Positions 24,322 to 33,922 of a DNA stretch of 64,000 nt are shown in pieces; the first letter of the stretch is position 1, and each line of letters begins with the position of its first letter. The notes under the pieces were generated by a model. The model worked only from the letters and a program-made list of their open reading frames with translations, was not told the DNA's origin and ran no database searches. The position numbers and the translations under genes are program-made. Source of the DNA: an uncultured Eubacteriales bacterium (GTDB lineage: Bacteria > Bacillota > Clostridia > Oscillospirales > CAG-272); NCBI GenBank assembly GCA_934467415.1, contig CAKSLQ010000001.1, forward strand, positions 1 through 64,000. The letters run 5' to 3'.

Positions 24322-26775
24322 GTGTCGAAAAACAAAACGGGCGAATCGGCAATGCACAAGGTTGCCGCCTTCATTGTCGACAAACGCAACATTATTCTGC
24401 TGCTGTACGTCGCAGCGTTCATCTTCTCGCTCATCGCGCAGAACTGGGTCAGCGTGTGCAATGATCTGACGGCCTATCTGCCCGCCGACACCGAGACCAG
24501 GCAGGGCCTGACGGTTATGGAGGACGAGTTTGTGACCTATGCCACCTCGCGCGTCATGGTTGCCAATGTCACCTACGACGAGGCCAAGGCACTCAGCGAC
24601 AGGATTGCCGGGCTGCCGCAGGTGGAGATGATCGACTTTGATGACAGCGAGGATCATTACAAGGCGGCGAGCGCTCTCTTCGACATTACGATGAAGGGCG
24701 AGGCGGGTGACGGCATTGTCGCAGAGGGCTATGCGGCGGTGCGCGATCTGCTCGCCGATTACGATACCTACATTTCGGAGAGCGACGTGGACTCGTCCGC
24801 TTCGCTGGCGAGCGAGATGTCGCTGATTCTGGCGATTGCCGCAGTGATTATCGTGGCGGTACTGCTGCTGACCTCGCAGACCTACATGGAGGTTCCGGTG
24901 CTGCTGATCACCTTTGTCGCCGGTATCATCCTGAACAAAGGCACAAACTTCATTTTTGACGAAATTTCTTTCGTCTCCAATTCGGTCACTGCCGTTTTGC
25001 AGCTGGCGCTGTCGATCGACTATGCGATCATCATGATCCATCACTACAGTGAGGAGCGGCAGACCTGCGACCAGCGCGACGCGGTCGTCAATGCGCTGGC
25101 GTGCTCCATCACCGAGATCTCCGGCAGCTCGCTGACGACGATCTCGGGCCTGGCTGCGCTGATGTTTATGCAGTTCAGGATCGGCTTCGACATGGGCATC
25201 TGCCTCATCAAGTCGATCTTCTTCAGTCTGCTGTGCGTCTTCACGCTGATGCCTTGCCTCCTCATGCTGTTCGGCAAGTACATTGACCGCACGCACCACA
25301 AGAGCCTGCTGCCCGACATTTCTTTTCTCGGCAGCTTTGTCTACAAGCTGCGCTATGTCGTGCCGCCGCTGTTTGCCGTGGTGCTGGTCGGCTCGTTCTT
25401 CCTGTCCTCCAACTGCCTGTATACCTACAACGCAAGTTCGTCCAAGACGAGCAGGCAAAACGAGACGCAGATCGCAAAAGCGATGATCGAGGAGCACTTC
25501 GGCGCGAAGAATTATGCCGCGCTGGTCATTCCCGCCGGGGACTATGACCGCGAACGGGCTCTGATCGACGAGCTTTTGCAATGCGAAGAGGTAGATTCCG
25601 TCACCTCGCTGTCCAGCATCGAGGCGATGGACGGCTATGTGCTGACCGACAAGCTCACGCCGCGGCAGTTCTCGGAGATGATCGATCTCGACATTGACAC
25701 GACCAAGCTCCTGTATTCGGTCTATGCGGCGGAGAATGCCGATTACAGCCAGTTGATTACCAACATGAATGATTACGGTGTTCCGATCATCGATATGTTC
25801 ATGTTTGTGTACGACCTCAAGAGCGACGGCTATGTCAGGCTGGACGGCGAACTCGGCGACAATATCGACGATCTCTACGCGCAGCTGAACACCGCGAAAA
25901 AGCAGCTTTCGGGCGAGAATTTCTCCCGTATGCTGGTGTATATGAACCTGCCGATCGAGGGAGACGAGACCTTCGCTTTTATCGACAAGGTCCATACGAT
26001 CACGGCAAAGTATTACGACACGTCCTATTTCGTCGGCGATTCGACCAGCTGCTATGATCTGGCGGCTTCGTTTGCGACCGACAACATCATCGTGTCGGTG
26101 CTTTCGGTGTTCTTCGTCATCATGATCCTGTTCTTCACATTCAAGAACGCGGGACTGCCCGTGCTGCTGATCCTGGTGATCCAGGGCAGCGTATGGATGA
26201 ATTTCTCGGTGTCTACCATTGCCGGGTCGTCGATCTTCTTCCTCAGCTATCTGATCATCAGCTCGATTCAGATGGGTGCAAATATCGACTACGCGATCGT
26301 CATTTCCAGCCGATATATGGATCTGAAAAAGGAAAAGGACATCAAGAGTGCCATGCGCGGTGCGCTGAACTTTGCATTCCCGACCGTGCTGACCTCGGGC
26401 AGCATTCTGGCCTCGGCGGGTTTTCTCATCAGCCAGCTGTCCACCGAGCCCGCGATCGTTTCGATCGGTACAACCCTTTGCCGCGGCACGCTGATCTCGA
26501 TGTTCCTTGTCATGCTGGTACTGCCGGAGATCCTGCTGCTCGGCGACTGCATTGTTGAAAAGACGGGCGTCAGGATCAAAAAGCCGGAGCTTGTCCGCCG
26601 TGAGACCGGCAATTTCGTGATCAACGGCCATGTCCGCGGCAGAATCGAAGGCTTCATCGACGCAGATATCAACGGCGCGGTGAGCGGCAACCTGGATGCG
26701 ATCGTCAGGATCGACAACTTTGAGCAAAAGAAAGGAGATGCGGGCGATGAACAGAATCAGAACGCGCATGCATAA
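24322..26775 (+). CDS. MMPL/RND-family transporter
   Basis: The 817-residue protein has the RND layout: one helix, a large outer loop, six helices, a second outer loop and six helices. LALSIDYAIIMIHHYSEER and GANIDYAIVISSRYMD are the paired proton-relay helices of MMPL proteins, with the conserved Asp-Tyr. MMPL transporters move lipids, glycolipids or hydrophobic compounds using the proton gradient. A C-terminal cytoplasmic tail of about 80 residues ends in a Gln/Asn-rich stretch. It starts at GTG 24322, 8 bases after AAGGA. It overlaps the next gene by 29 bases, indicating translational coupling. Confidence 0.93.
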   Translation: MSKNKTGESAMHKVAAFIVDKRNIILLLYVAAFIFSLIAQNWVSVCNDLTAYLPADTETRQGLTVMEDEFVTYATSRVMVANVTYDEAKALSDRIAGLPQVEMIDFDDSEDHYKAASALFDITMKGEAGDGIVAEGYAAVRDLLADYDTYISESDVDSSASLASEMSLILAIAAVIIVAVLLLTSQTYMEVPVLLITFVAGIILNKGTNFIFDEISFVSNSVTAVLQLALSIDYAIIMIHHYSEERQTCDQRDAVVNALACSITEISGSSLTTISGLAALMFMQFRIGFDMGICLIKSIFFSLLCVFTLMPCLLMLFGKYIDRTHHKSLLPDISFLGSFVYKLRYVVPPLFAVVLVGSFFLSSNCLYTYNASSSKTSRQNETQIAKAMIEEHFGAKNYAALVIPAGDYDRERALIDELLQCEEVDSVTSLSSIEAMDGYVLTDKLTPRQFSEMIDLDIDTTKLLYSVYAAENADYSQLITNMNDYGVPIIDMFMFVYDLKSDGYVRLDGELGDNIDDLYAQLNTAKKQLSGENFSRMLVYMNLPIEGDETFAFIDKVHTITAKYYDTSYFVGDSTSCYDLAASFATDNIIVSVLSVFFVIMILFFTFKNAGLPVLLILVIQGSVWMNFSVSTIAGSSIFFLSYLIISSIQMGANIDYAIVISSRYMDLKKEKDIKSAMRGALNFAFPTVLTSGSILASAGFLISQLSTEPAIVSIGTTLCRGTLISMFLVMLVLPEILLLGDCIVEKTGVRIKKPELVRRETGNFVINGHVRGRIEGFIDADINGAVSGNLDAIVRIDNFEQKKGDAGDEQNQNAHA

Positions 26776-29700
26776 ACTGCTTGCCGCGTGCCTTGCTCTC
26801 CTTGTCGGCTGCGCGCCGCTTGCCGTGTGCGTTTCCGCTGTCACGGACGCAAGCGCCTCTGCTGCGGCCGAGACGATTTCGATCGGCACGGCGGCTGAAT
26901 TTGCCGAATTCGCCGCGAACTGCAAGACGGATACCTGGTCGCAGGGAAAGCGCTTTGTGCTGACGGCGGACATCAATCTGAAGGGCGTCGAATTTGAGAG
27001 CATTCCCACCTTCGGCGGCGAGTTTGACGGCGGCGGCCATACGGTGAGCGGCCTTGCGCTGGAGAGCAGCCGTGCGCATACCGGGTTGTTCCGCTATATA
27101 CAGGCGTGCGGCGCCGTCCGCAACCTGCATGTGACCGGTATTGTCGCGCCGAGCGGCGACGTGCGTTTCGTCGGCGGCATCGCCGGGGAGAACCGCGGCC
27201 TGATCGAGGCTTGCAGCTTCGCGGGCACGGTATCCGGCGACACCAATGTCGGCGGCATTGCCGGGTATGTGACCGAGGACGGCGTGGTCCGTGCCTCCGT
27301 TTTTTCGGGCAGCGTCATCGGTAACAGCTACACGGGCGGCATTGCCGGGCAGAATTTTGGCACGATCGAGGGCACGGTCAACCGCGGCCTGGTCAATACG
27401 ATGGCCGGGGATACCGAGGAGACCCTGCAGGATCTGAACATCAACCTCGATTCGATCCGTTCCACCGAGAATGTGGATACGGCGACGGACACGGGCGGCA
27501 TCTGCGGTCTTTCCAAGGGACGCATTATTGACTGCGTCAACTACGGCGATGTCGGTTACCGCTCGGTCGGGTATAACACGGGCGGCATCTGCGGCAGACA
27601 GTCCGGCTGGATGTACGGCTGCGAAAACTACGGCGTGGTCCGCGGCAGAAAAGACGTCGGCGGGATCGTCGGGCAGGCTGAGCCGTATATTCTGCTGGAA
27701 TATGCGGAGGATGTGCTGGAACAGCTCAACCGCGTGTTTGACCGCGTCGGCGATATTTTCGACAGCAGCAACCTGCGCGACGATGCCGCGCTGAGCGCGG
27801 CGCTGGACGCCGTGCGCGACAGCGCCTCTGACATCGGCGACGCCGCCCGGACGCTGACCGAAGACGCAAGGCAGTACGCGGATGCGCTGACGGCCGCCGT
27901 CAACGCGGCGGCGGACCGCCTGCATACGGCGATCGACGAAATGACGGATGTGCTGGACAACTTCTCGGCCGGCATGGACAAATTCTCGGATGCGGCCGAC
28001 GCATTCTCGGATTGCGGCGATTCGGTCACTGCCATCATCGATGCCTTCCGGGAAGCGAAAGAGCCGCTGGAAGATGCGGGAACCGACATCGACGATGCGA
28101 TGCGCGAGCTTGAAAACACCGCAAAGGATTTTTCAAAAGCATTCTCCGACCTGCACAAAGGCGTGTCCTCGATGGACGACGGCATGACTGCGCTGAAAAA
28201 GGCGCTCAAGGAGCTTTCGGATGCGCTCGGCGACCATGCCGGCACCGCCGAACCCCTTGGCGCGCTGGATATGTCCGCAAACGAGATCGCGGATGCGTTC
28301 GGCACGATCGGCGACGCGGCCGATGCGCTTGCCGACGCGCTGGAATCGCTTGCGGAGCAGGGTGCAGTCGGCGATGATTTGGATGATCTGATCGCGTCGA
28401 TCCGCGCGCTTGCGGAAAAACTCCAAAACATGCAGGCGGCGTTCGGCGATGTGGCCGATGCGCTCGCGGCGCTTGCCGAGGACTTCGACGCCGAGGCGTT
28501 TGAGGACTCGCTTGCAAAGTTCTCCTCCGGCTTTGGCGCGCTTTCCAAATCGATTGCGGACCTGCGGCTGGCCGCCGACGATCTGCGGGACGCCGCGGAT
28601 GCGCTGGAAGACGTGCCGGACTATGCCGAGGATGCAATTTCCTCCATGCAGGACGGACTTGATCTGCTCAGCAACGGCGCAAGCGCTTTCAAAGACGGTC
28701 TCGACGGGCTGTCCGACATCACCACGGAGCTTTCCGAAAAAGAGAAGATCGAGATCCCATCGGCAAGCACAATGTTCGGGGAAGACCCCGATGCATTTTT
28801 CACCAAGACGGATGTGCTTTCGGATGCAATCGAGAGCCTGCGGGATTCGATCGGCGATAAGAAAGACGATCTCTACGACGAATTGGACGCACTGCAAGCC
28901 GAGATGCGCTCGCTGCGCGACATCCTGAAGCGCGCATACGATGACAGCGTGCGCGCAGATGATGACGGCTTTGTCGAAGATATTTCGGACGACGGCGGCG
29001 AGGAAGAAACGCGCGGCCGCATTGCAAACTGCAAAAACGCGGGCGAAGTCAGCGGTGACATCAATGTCGGCGGCATCGTCGGCTCGCTCGCGATCGAATA
29101 CGACTTTGATCCCGAGGACGACATCAAAAACAGCGGCGACCGCACGCTGAAATACACCTATAAGACCAAGTGTACGATCGTGCGCTGCAAGAATGAGGCC
29201 GAAGTCGCCGCCAAGAAGCACAATGCGGGCGGTATCGCCGGGCTGATGGACTTTGGCAGCGTATACCTGTGTGAGAACTGCGGCAGCGTTGCAACGACCG
29301 ACGGCGACTGCACCGGCGGCATCGCCGGAAAGTCGAGCGGCACGGTCCGCAGGTCGATGGCGGTTTGCAGCCTCGACGGCGGCGATTATGTCGGCGGCAT
29401 TGTCGGCCGCGGGCAGACCGTGTCAGACTGCCTCGCGCTCGTGCATGTCGGGGACGCCGGGCGGTATGTCGGCAGCGTTGCAGGCGACGCCGAAACGGGC
29501 GACCTTGCGCACAACCGCTTCGTCGGCAAGACGCTCGGCGGCATTGACGATGTCAGCTATACCGATGTTGCGGAGGAAACGGACATCGACAGCTTCCGCG
29601 AGGCGGCAAAGCAGATGCTCGATGCCGATGTCACCTTTGCGCTGACCTTTGTCTGCGAAGACAAGATTGTAGCGGTTGTGCCGTTTGTGTACGGTGAAGC

Positions 29701-30271
29701 GATTTCGGAGACGCTGATCCCGGCCGTTCCCGCAAAGGACGGCTACTACGGCAGATGGGATACATACGATTATACAGCGCCGCTGTACAGCGCAAAACTG
29801 GAGGCCAACTACTATCGCGATGTGAAGATGGTCGTTTCCGATCTGACGCGGGAGAGCAAGCCGATTCTGTTTGTCAGCGGCTCGTTTGACGATGCGGCGA
29901 CGGTCTCGCTGACCGAAACGGATGAAGTGCCGTCCGGACTGCGCGGCCGGAAGATCTTCGCCGGGTATAAGGCGTCCGTCAGCGCCGCCGCAGCCGACTC
30001 CTATACAGTGCGCTATCTGCCGCAGACAGAAAAGCACCGTGAATTGTATGCGGTTTACGGCGATAAGTGCGAGAAGGTCAAGTACCGTGCATTCGGCAGC
30101 TATCTGGAGTTCTCCGTGCCGACGGCGGATTTTGCGCTGTATGAGGTGCAGACGGATGTGTTCCCGTTCGTACTCGGCGGTGTCGGCGGCGCGGTTCTGC
30201 TGTTCGGCATCTGCCTTCTTGCGGCGCACAGGCGCAGAAGAAAGAGAAAAGCCGCACAGAGCGGTAAATAA
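26747..30271 (+). CDS. Giant surface protein: GLUG repeats split by a long helical rod, C-terminal membrane anchor
   Basis: The 1174-residue protein has a signal peptide (about 1-40), then GLUG-type repeats (about 135-312: VGGIAGENRG, VGGIAGYVTED, TGGIAGQNFG, TGGICGLSKG, VGGIVGQAEP). These are interrupted by a helical, Ala/Asp-rich rod (about 312-740) with Leu-x-x-Gly-like heptads (MQDGLDLLSNGASAFKDGLD). GLUG repeats resume (about 757-925: VGGIVGSLA, AGGIAGLMD, TGGIAGKSSG, VGGIVGRG). A beta-rich domain and a transmembrane helix (about 1139-1160) with an Arg/Lys tail end the protein. AAAGGAG lies 9 bases before ATG 26747. The rod resembles YhgE/Pip-like heptad proteins that occur with MMPL transporters, so it may be the extracytoplasmic partner of the upstream pump. 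Confidence 0.82.
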   Translation: MNRIRTRMHKLLAACLALLVGCAPLAVCVSAVTDASASAAAETISIGTAAEFAEFAANCKTDTWSQGKRFVLTADINLKGVEFESIPTFGGEFDGGGHTVSGLALESSRAHTGLFRYIQACGAVRNLHVTGIVAPSGDVRFVGGIAGENRGLIEACSFAGTVSGDTNVGGIAGYVTEDGVVRASVFSGSVIGNSYTGGIAGQNFGTIEGTVNRGLVNTMAGDTEETLQDLNINLDSIRSTENVDTATDTGGICGLSKGRIIDCVNYGDVGYRSVGYNTGGICGRQSGWMYGCENYGVVRGRKDVGGIVGQAEPYILLEYAEDVLEQLNRVFDRVGDIFDSSNLRDDAALSAALDAVRDSASDIGDAARTLTEDARQYADALTAAVNAAADRLHTAIDEMTDVLDNFSAGMDKFSDAADAFSDCGDSVTAIIDAFREAKEPLEDAGTDIDDAMRELENTAKDFSKAFSDLHKGVSSMDDGMTALKKALKELSDALGDHAGTAEPLGALDMSANEIADAFGTIGDAADALADALESLAEQGAVGDDLDDLIASIRALAEKLQNMQAAFGDVADALAALAEDFDAEAFEDSLAKFSSGFGALSKSIADLRLAADDLRDAADALEDVPDYAEDAISSMQDGLDLLSNGASAFKDGLDGLSDITTELSEKEKIEIPSASTMFGEDPDAFFTKTDVLSDAIESLRDSIGDKKDDLYDELDALQAEMRSLRDILKRAYDDSVRADDDGFVEDISDDGGEEETRGRIANCKNAGEVSGDINVGGIVGSLAIEYDFDPEDDIKNSGDRTLKYTYKTKCTIVRCKNEAEVAAKKHNAGGIAGLMDFGSVYLCENCGSVATTDGDCTGGIAGKSSGTVRRSMAVCSLDGGDYVGGIVGRGQTVSDCLALVHVGDAGRYVGSVAGDAETGDLAHNRFVGKTLGGIDDVSYTDVAEETDIDSFREAAKQMLDADVTFALTFVCEDKIVAVVPFVYGEAISETLIPAVPAKDGYYGRWDTYDYTAPLYSAKLEANYYRDVKMVVSDLTRESKPILFVSGSFDDAATVSLTETDEVPSGLRGRKIFAGYKASVSAAAADSYTVRYLPQTEKHRELYAVYGDKCEKVKYRAFGSYLEFSVPTADFALYEVQTDVFPFVLGGVGGAVLLFGICLLAAHRRRRKRKAAQSGK

Positions 30272-30306
30272 AACAAGCCGGAGAGCAATGCTTTCCGGCT
30301 TGTTTT
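30270..30306. terminator. Bidirectional intrinsic terminator
   Basis: Stem AAACAAGCCGGA with TCCGGCTTGTTT, flanked by A and T runs, lies between converging genes ending at 30271 and 30308. Confidence 0.88.
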
Positions 30307-30307
30307 G

Positions 30308-30928
30308 TCAGCGGATAAAGTTGGTGCGCAGTTTCGGCTCGTAGACCGGCGGCTCGATTCCGGCTTTCTTTCCGTTTTCCAGCAGACGGCAGAGCCATGC
30401 GATGTTCTCGCCGAGGGTACGCATGGTTTGCAGACCCTCCTCATCGCGCAGCACATCCTCGGGACAGGCGCCGTGCACCTGGTTCCAGTATTGCGAGGTT
30501 GCGACGATCATGTTCGAGATGCCGAAATACTGGTTGAGCTGCTCAAAGGTCGCCGTAGAGCCGCCGCGGCGGCAGGAGACGACCGCGGCCGCGACCTTGT
30601 GTGCCATTTTGCCGCCGCCCGCATAGAACAGACGGTTGAGAAAGGCGACGAGCTGCCCGGCCGGGGCAGAATAGTAGACCGGAGATCCGATGACCAGTGC
30701 GTCAAATTCGTCGAGGCGTTCGATCAGGCGATTGACGCCGTCGTCAAAGACGCAGCGCCCGGTATTTTTGCAGCCGCCGCAGGCGACGCAGCCCTGAATC
30801 GGCTGTTTGCCGAGCCAGAGAACCTCCGTTTCGATTCCGTTTCGGTTTAAGACTTTGCCGACTTCGCAGAGTGCCGTATAGGTGCAGCCGAGCTCGTGCG
30901 GACTGCCGTTCAGAAGAAGCGCTTTCAT
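30308..30928 (-). CDS. NADPH-dependent FMN reductase / flavodoxin-fold iron-sulfur flavoprotein family
   Basis: The 206-residue protein begins MKALLLNGSPHELGCTYTAL, the phosphate-binding loop of FMN reductases, followed by CVACGGCKNTGRC (four Cys, as in iron-sulfur flavoproteins) and VIGSPVYYSAPAGQL, the second FMN contact. It should be a cytoplasmic flavin-dependent reductase; the electron acceptor is unknown. GGAGGT precedes ATG 30928, which I chose over a longer in-frame start. It stands alone, converging on the MMPL operon and divergent from the tRNA-Leu/Ala pair. Confidence 0.9.
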   Translation of the reverse strand: MKALLLNGSPHELGCTYTALCEVGKVLNRNGIETEVLWLGKQPIQGCVACGGCKNTGRCVFDDGVNRLIERLDEFDALVIGSPVYYSAPAGQLVAFLNRLFYAGGGKMAHKVAAAVVSCRRGGSTATFEQLNQYFGISNMIVATSQYWNQVHGACPEDVLRDEEGLQTMRTLGENIAWLCRLLENGKKAGIEPPVYEPKLRTNFIR

Positions 30929-31004
30929 GGAAGTACCTCCGCTTGTTTTTTCTTTGATTTTATCACAGAATATGTTTTTGCGCAAGAAAAAATGTACTTG
31001 CCTG

Positions 31005-31033
31005 TTGACTTTTTTTTGCGGGTGTGCTATGAT
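31005..31033 (+). promoter_or_regulatory. Sigma-A promoter of the tRNA-Leu/tRNA-Ala unit
   Basis: TTGACT (31005-31010), 17-bp spacer, TATGAT (31028-31033) with TGC extended -10. Confidence 0.8.
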
Positions 31034-31063
31034 AACAAAGGTGTGAGAGCACAGCCTGAATCT

Positions 31064-31147
31064 GCGGGTGTGGCGGAATTGGCAGACGCGCCGGATTTAG
31101 GATCCGGTGTTCCCGACGTGCAGGTTCAAGTCCTGTCACCCGCACCA
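31064..31147 (+). tRNA. tRNA-Leu (anticodon TAG), CCA encoded
   Basis: Acceptor GCGGGTG pairs with CACCCGC. Loop TTTAGGA between CCGGA and TCCGG gives TAG. The long variable arm fits a class II tRNA. CCA is encoded. Confidence 0.95.
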
Positions 31148-31158
31148 ATTTTCGATAT

Positions 31159-31234
31159 GGGGCATTAGCTCAGCTGGGAGAGCGCAAGGTTCGCAATCTT
31201 GAGGTCAGGGGTTCGATCCCCCTATGCTCCACCA
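31159..31234 (+). tRNA. tRNA-Ala (anticodon CGC), CCA encoded
   Basis: Acceptor GGGGCAT pairs with ATGCTCC. Loop TTCGCAA between CAAGG and TCTTG gives CGC. T-loop GGTTCGATCC is present and CCA is encoded. It follows tRNA-Leu by 11 bases, so the two are one transcript. Confidence 0.94.
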
Positions 31235-31270
31235 AAAACAAAAACCGCCATGGGCGGTTTTTTGTTTTTG
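31235..31270. terminator. Intrinsic terminator of the tRNA pair, possibly also of feoB
   Basis: Stem ACCGCC with GGCGGT and flanking A and T runs. The stretch 31271-31450 beyond it contains two short inverted repeats (around 31304-31350) and no gene. Confidence 0.8.
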
Positions 31271-31450
31271 CTGTTACAGTCGGCTTCGTACCCCGCGGGG
31301 ATGCCGCTTGCGGCATTTGAAAGGCTTTGCGCTCCGGCAAAGCAACAAATCCGCAGAAAGCCGGGTGCAAAGCGGGGGTTCACGATTCACCGGGCATACC
31401 ATATGAGGCTTGAGCGGTTTCCATTCGACGGCCTTTTTGCGTGCTTCCGT

Positions 31451-33592
31451 TTACATGACAAGTCTTGCGGCGGCTGCCACGAGGAAGCATACCACCGCGC
31501 CGGACAGCGTGGGGAGCAGCACGGCGGCAAGTGTGTGGCGGAGACTGCCGGTTTCCCCCCGGATGGTCATGACCGTGGTGGAGCAGGGCCAGTGCATCAG
31601 CGAAAACAGGATGGTGCAGACGGCGGTCAGCGGCGTCCAGCCGTTTGCCGTGAGAACATCGCGCATGGCGGCAAGGTCGCCGACATCGGTGAGCGTTCCG
31701 CCCATGGTATACGCCATGACGGCAATCGGAATGACGATCTCGTTGGCGGGAAAGCCGAGGATAAACGCCGTGAGAATCACGCCGTCCATACCGAGCAAGC
31801 GCCCGAGCGGGTCAAGAAATGCGGCGATGTGCGCAAGCAGGCCGGTATCGCCGACGGTCACGTTGGCAAGCAGCCAGAGCAGCGCACCGGCGGGTGCGGC
31901 GACCGCGGCGGCGCGCCCGAGCACAAAAAGCGTGCGGTCGAAGACCGAGCGCAGGATGACTTTTCCGACCTGGGGGCGGCGATAAGGCGGCAGCTCCAGC
32001 GCAAAGGAAGAGGGAACGCCGCGCAGCAGCGTCCGGGACAGAAGGCGGGAGAAAAGAAACGTCATGCCGACGCCGAGCAGGATCACCGCCGTCAGGAGCA
32101 GCGCGGAAAGCAAAGACTTGCCGATGCCGCCGCCCAGTCCGACGAAGAAAATGCAGATCAGCGAGATCATGGCGGGAAAGCGCCCGTTGCAGGGCACAAA
32201 GCTGTTGGTCAGCACGGCAATCAGCCGCTCGCGTGGTGAATCAATGATGCGGCAGCCGACCACACCCGCCGCATTGCAGCCGAAGCCCATGCACATGGTC
32301 AGCGCCTGCTTGCCGCAGGCGCCGCACCGTTTGAACGGGCGGTCGAGGTTGTAGGCGATGCGCGGCAGATAGCCGACGTCTTCCAATATTGTAAACAGCG
32401 GAAAGAAGATGGCCATCGGCGGGAGCATCACGGCGACGACCGAGGACAGCACACGGAACACGCCGAGCACGAGCAGGTCGTGCAGCCAATTCGGCGCCCG
32501 CAGAAGGCAAAGAAGCGCGGAAAGTTTTCCCTCAAGAAATGCGAAACCGGCGGAAAGCCACGCAGACGGCAGGTTGGCACCCGAAATCGTGAGCCAGAAG
32601 ATAAAAAACAGGAGCAGCAGCATGGCGGGGTAGCCGAATTTTCGCCCGGTCAGAATGCGATCCAATCTGCGGTCGCGCGCCGCATAGCCGCGATCCCGGC
32701 TGTGCGTGACGGCGGCGGCCGTATCGGCGGCGCGCCGGATGACGGCGGAAACAATTGCGTCCTTCAGCCGCTCACCGTTGAGGCCGCCGCTTTGCAGCAT
32801 GTCGGACGCACGGTTCAGCGCTGCCGCGATTGCATCATCGGCCAGCAGATTGCGCCCGCACACAAGATTGATTTCGTGCAGCAGAGCGGTATCCGGGTCA
32901 AGCAGCCGCAGTGCAAGCCAGCGGGGCGGCAGACGGTCGGCAAAGGCCGTAAGACGCGGCACGACCGCGTCAATCGCGCGTTCTGTCGTGTCATCATACC
33001 GAATGCAGGGGGCGGAAGATTCCGAGTTTTGCGCGGTCATCGCGTCCAGTGCGTCGGTCAGCGCAAGGAGGCTTTTTTTCTTCCGCGCAGACGTGCCGAC
33101 GACGGGGACGCCGAGCAGGGAAGCGAGCCTCGGCAAGTCTATTTCGATTCCCTTGCTTTTTGCCTCGTCCATCATATTGACGCAGACAATCACATGCGGC
33201 GTGACCTCCAGCGTCTGCAAAACCAGTCCGAGCCCGCGTGCAAGGCAGGTCGCATCGCAGACCACAATGACGGCGTCCGGACGGCCGAAGCAGATGAAGT
33301 TGCGTGCGACTTCTTCCTCGGCCGATCTTGCATAGAGTGAATACGTGCCCGGAATATCCACCAGCGTGTAGCTGCGCACCCGCGTCTTGCAGACACCGGC
33401 GGCGTTGGATACGGTTTTGCCCGCCCAGTTCCCGGTGTGCTGGTTCATGCCCGTCAACGCGTTGAAAATGGTGCTTTTGCCGACATTGGGGTTGCCGGCA
33501 AGTGCAACCGTGAAATCGCCCGGGCGGCGTCTGCTTTGCGCGAGACCGCGGTCGAGCGCACTGTGCCCGACCGCGTCGCGCGTCAGCCCCAT
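31451..33592 (-). CDS. feoB: Ferrous iron transport protein B
   Basis: The 713-residue protein takes up Fe(II). An N-terminal G domain has GNPNVGKST (33-41), VDIPGTYSL and NMMDEAK (G4), then the GDI-like helical part. The membrane part has two Gate repeats (YLPRIAYNLDRPFKRCGACG; NSFVPCNGRFPAMI) and the conserved GFGCNAAGVVGCR and GFPANEIVIPI. I start it at ATG 33592, which overlaps feoA by 10 bases, giving tight coupling. No feoC is seen. An MntR-like repressor is divergently transcribed from feoA. Confidence 0.96.
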   Translation of the reverse strand: MGLTRDAVGHSALDRGLAQSRRRPGDFTVALAGNPNVGKSTIFNALTGMNQHTGNWAGKTVSNAAGVCKTRVRSYTLVDIPGTYSLYARSAEEEVARNFICFGRPDAVIVVCDATCLARGLGLVLQTLEVTPHVIVCVNMMDEAKSKGIEIDLPRLASLLGVPVVGTSARKKKSLLALTDALDAMTAQNSESSAPCIRYDDTTERAIDAVVPRLTAFADRLPPRWLALRLLDPDTALLHEINLVCGRNLLADDAIAAALNRASDMLQSGGLNGERLKDAIVSAVIRRAADTAAAVTHSRDRGYAARDRRLDRILTGRKFGYPAMLLLLFFIFWLTISGANLPSAWLSAGFAFLEGKLSALLCLLRAPNWLHDLLVLGVFRVLSSVVAVMLPPMAIFFPLFTILEDVGYLPRIAYNLDRPFKRCGACGKQALTMCMGFGCNAAGVVGCRIIDSPRERLIAVLTNSFVPCNGRFPAMISLICIFFVGLGGGIGKSLLSALLLTAVILLGVGMTFLFSRLLSRTLLRGVPSSFALELPPYRRPQVGKVILRSVFDRTLFVLGRAAAVAAPAGALLWLLANVTVGDTGLLAHIAAFLDPLGRLLGMDGVILTAFILGFPANEIVIPIAVMAYTMGGTLTDVGDLAAMRDVLTANGWTPLTAVCTILFSLMHWPCSTTVMTIRGETGSLRHTLAAVLLPTLSGAVVCFLVAAAARLVM

Positions 33593-33825
33593 GCCGCGCC
33601 TCCGCGCTCGACGGCGATCCGCCGACAGTCTTCGGCGCGCAGGGCGATGACCGCGCCGCGGATCAGATAGGCGCGCGGATCGCCCGCCGGGCTTCTGCCG
33701 ACGCATTCGACTTCGGTTCCGTCGATCAGTCCCATATCGAGCAGGCGGCGGTGCAGCGCGCCGCAAGTGCTCTGCGAAGCGACGCGCGCGCGCTCGCCGG
33801 GTGCAATATCGTTCAGACAATACAT
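33583..33825 (-). CDS. feoA: Ferrous iron transport protein A
   Basis: The 80-residue SH3-like protein starts MYCLNDIAPGERARV, with RRLLDMGLIDGTEVECV and IRGAVIALRAEDCRRIAV, the standard FeoA core that helps FeoB function. ATG 33825 lies 10 bases after GAGGT. Its 3' end overlaps feoB by 10 bases in another frame. Length is typical (70-85 residues). Confidence 0.94.
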   Translation of the reverse strand: MYCLNDIAPGERARVASQSTCGALHRRLLDMGLIDGTEVECVGRSPAGDPRAYLIRGAVIALRAEDCRRIAVERGGAAWG

Positions 33826-33860
33826 ATTTTCCGTGACCTCGTAATACAAGTTTAGTGCAG

Positions 33861-33875
33861 GGAAACATTCTTTCC
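33861..33875. promoter_or_regulatory. Candidate metal-repressor operator between feoA and the MntR-like gene
   Basis: GGAAA, 5-base spacer, TTTCC forms a perfect inverted repeat in the 97-bp divergent intergenic region, itself bracketed by AATACAA (from about 33843) and TTGTATT (around 33884). The position suits one operator controlling both directions. Confidence 0.4.
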
Positions 33876-33922
33876 TATTCCCATTGTATTACACCGCCGA
33901 AAATATGTGAGGAGATGATGCG

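Noticed and set aside
31271..31450. Short inverted repeats downstream of tRNA-Ala that could be an sRNA or a REP-like element.
   Set aside because: The stems are short and there is no promoter or second copy in the window.
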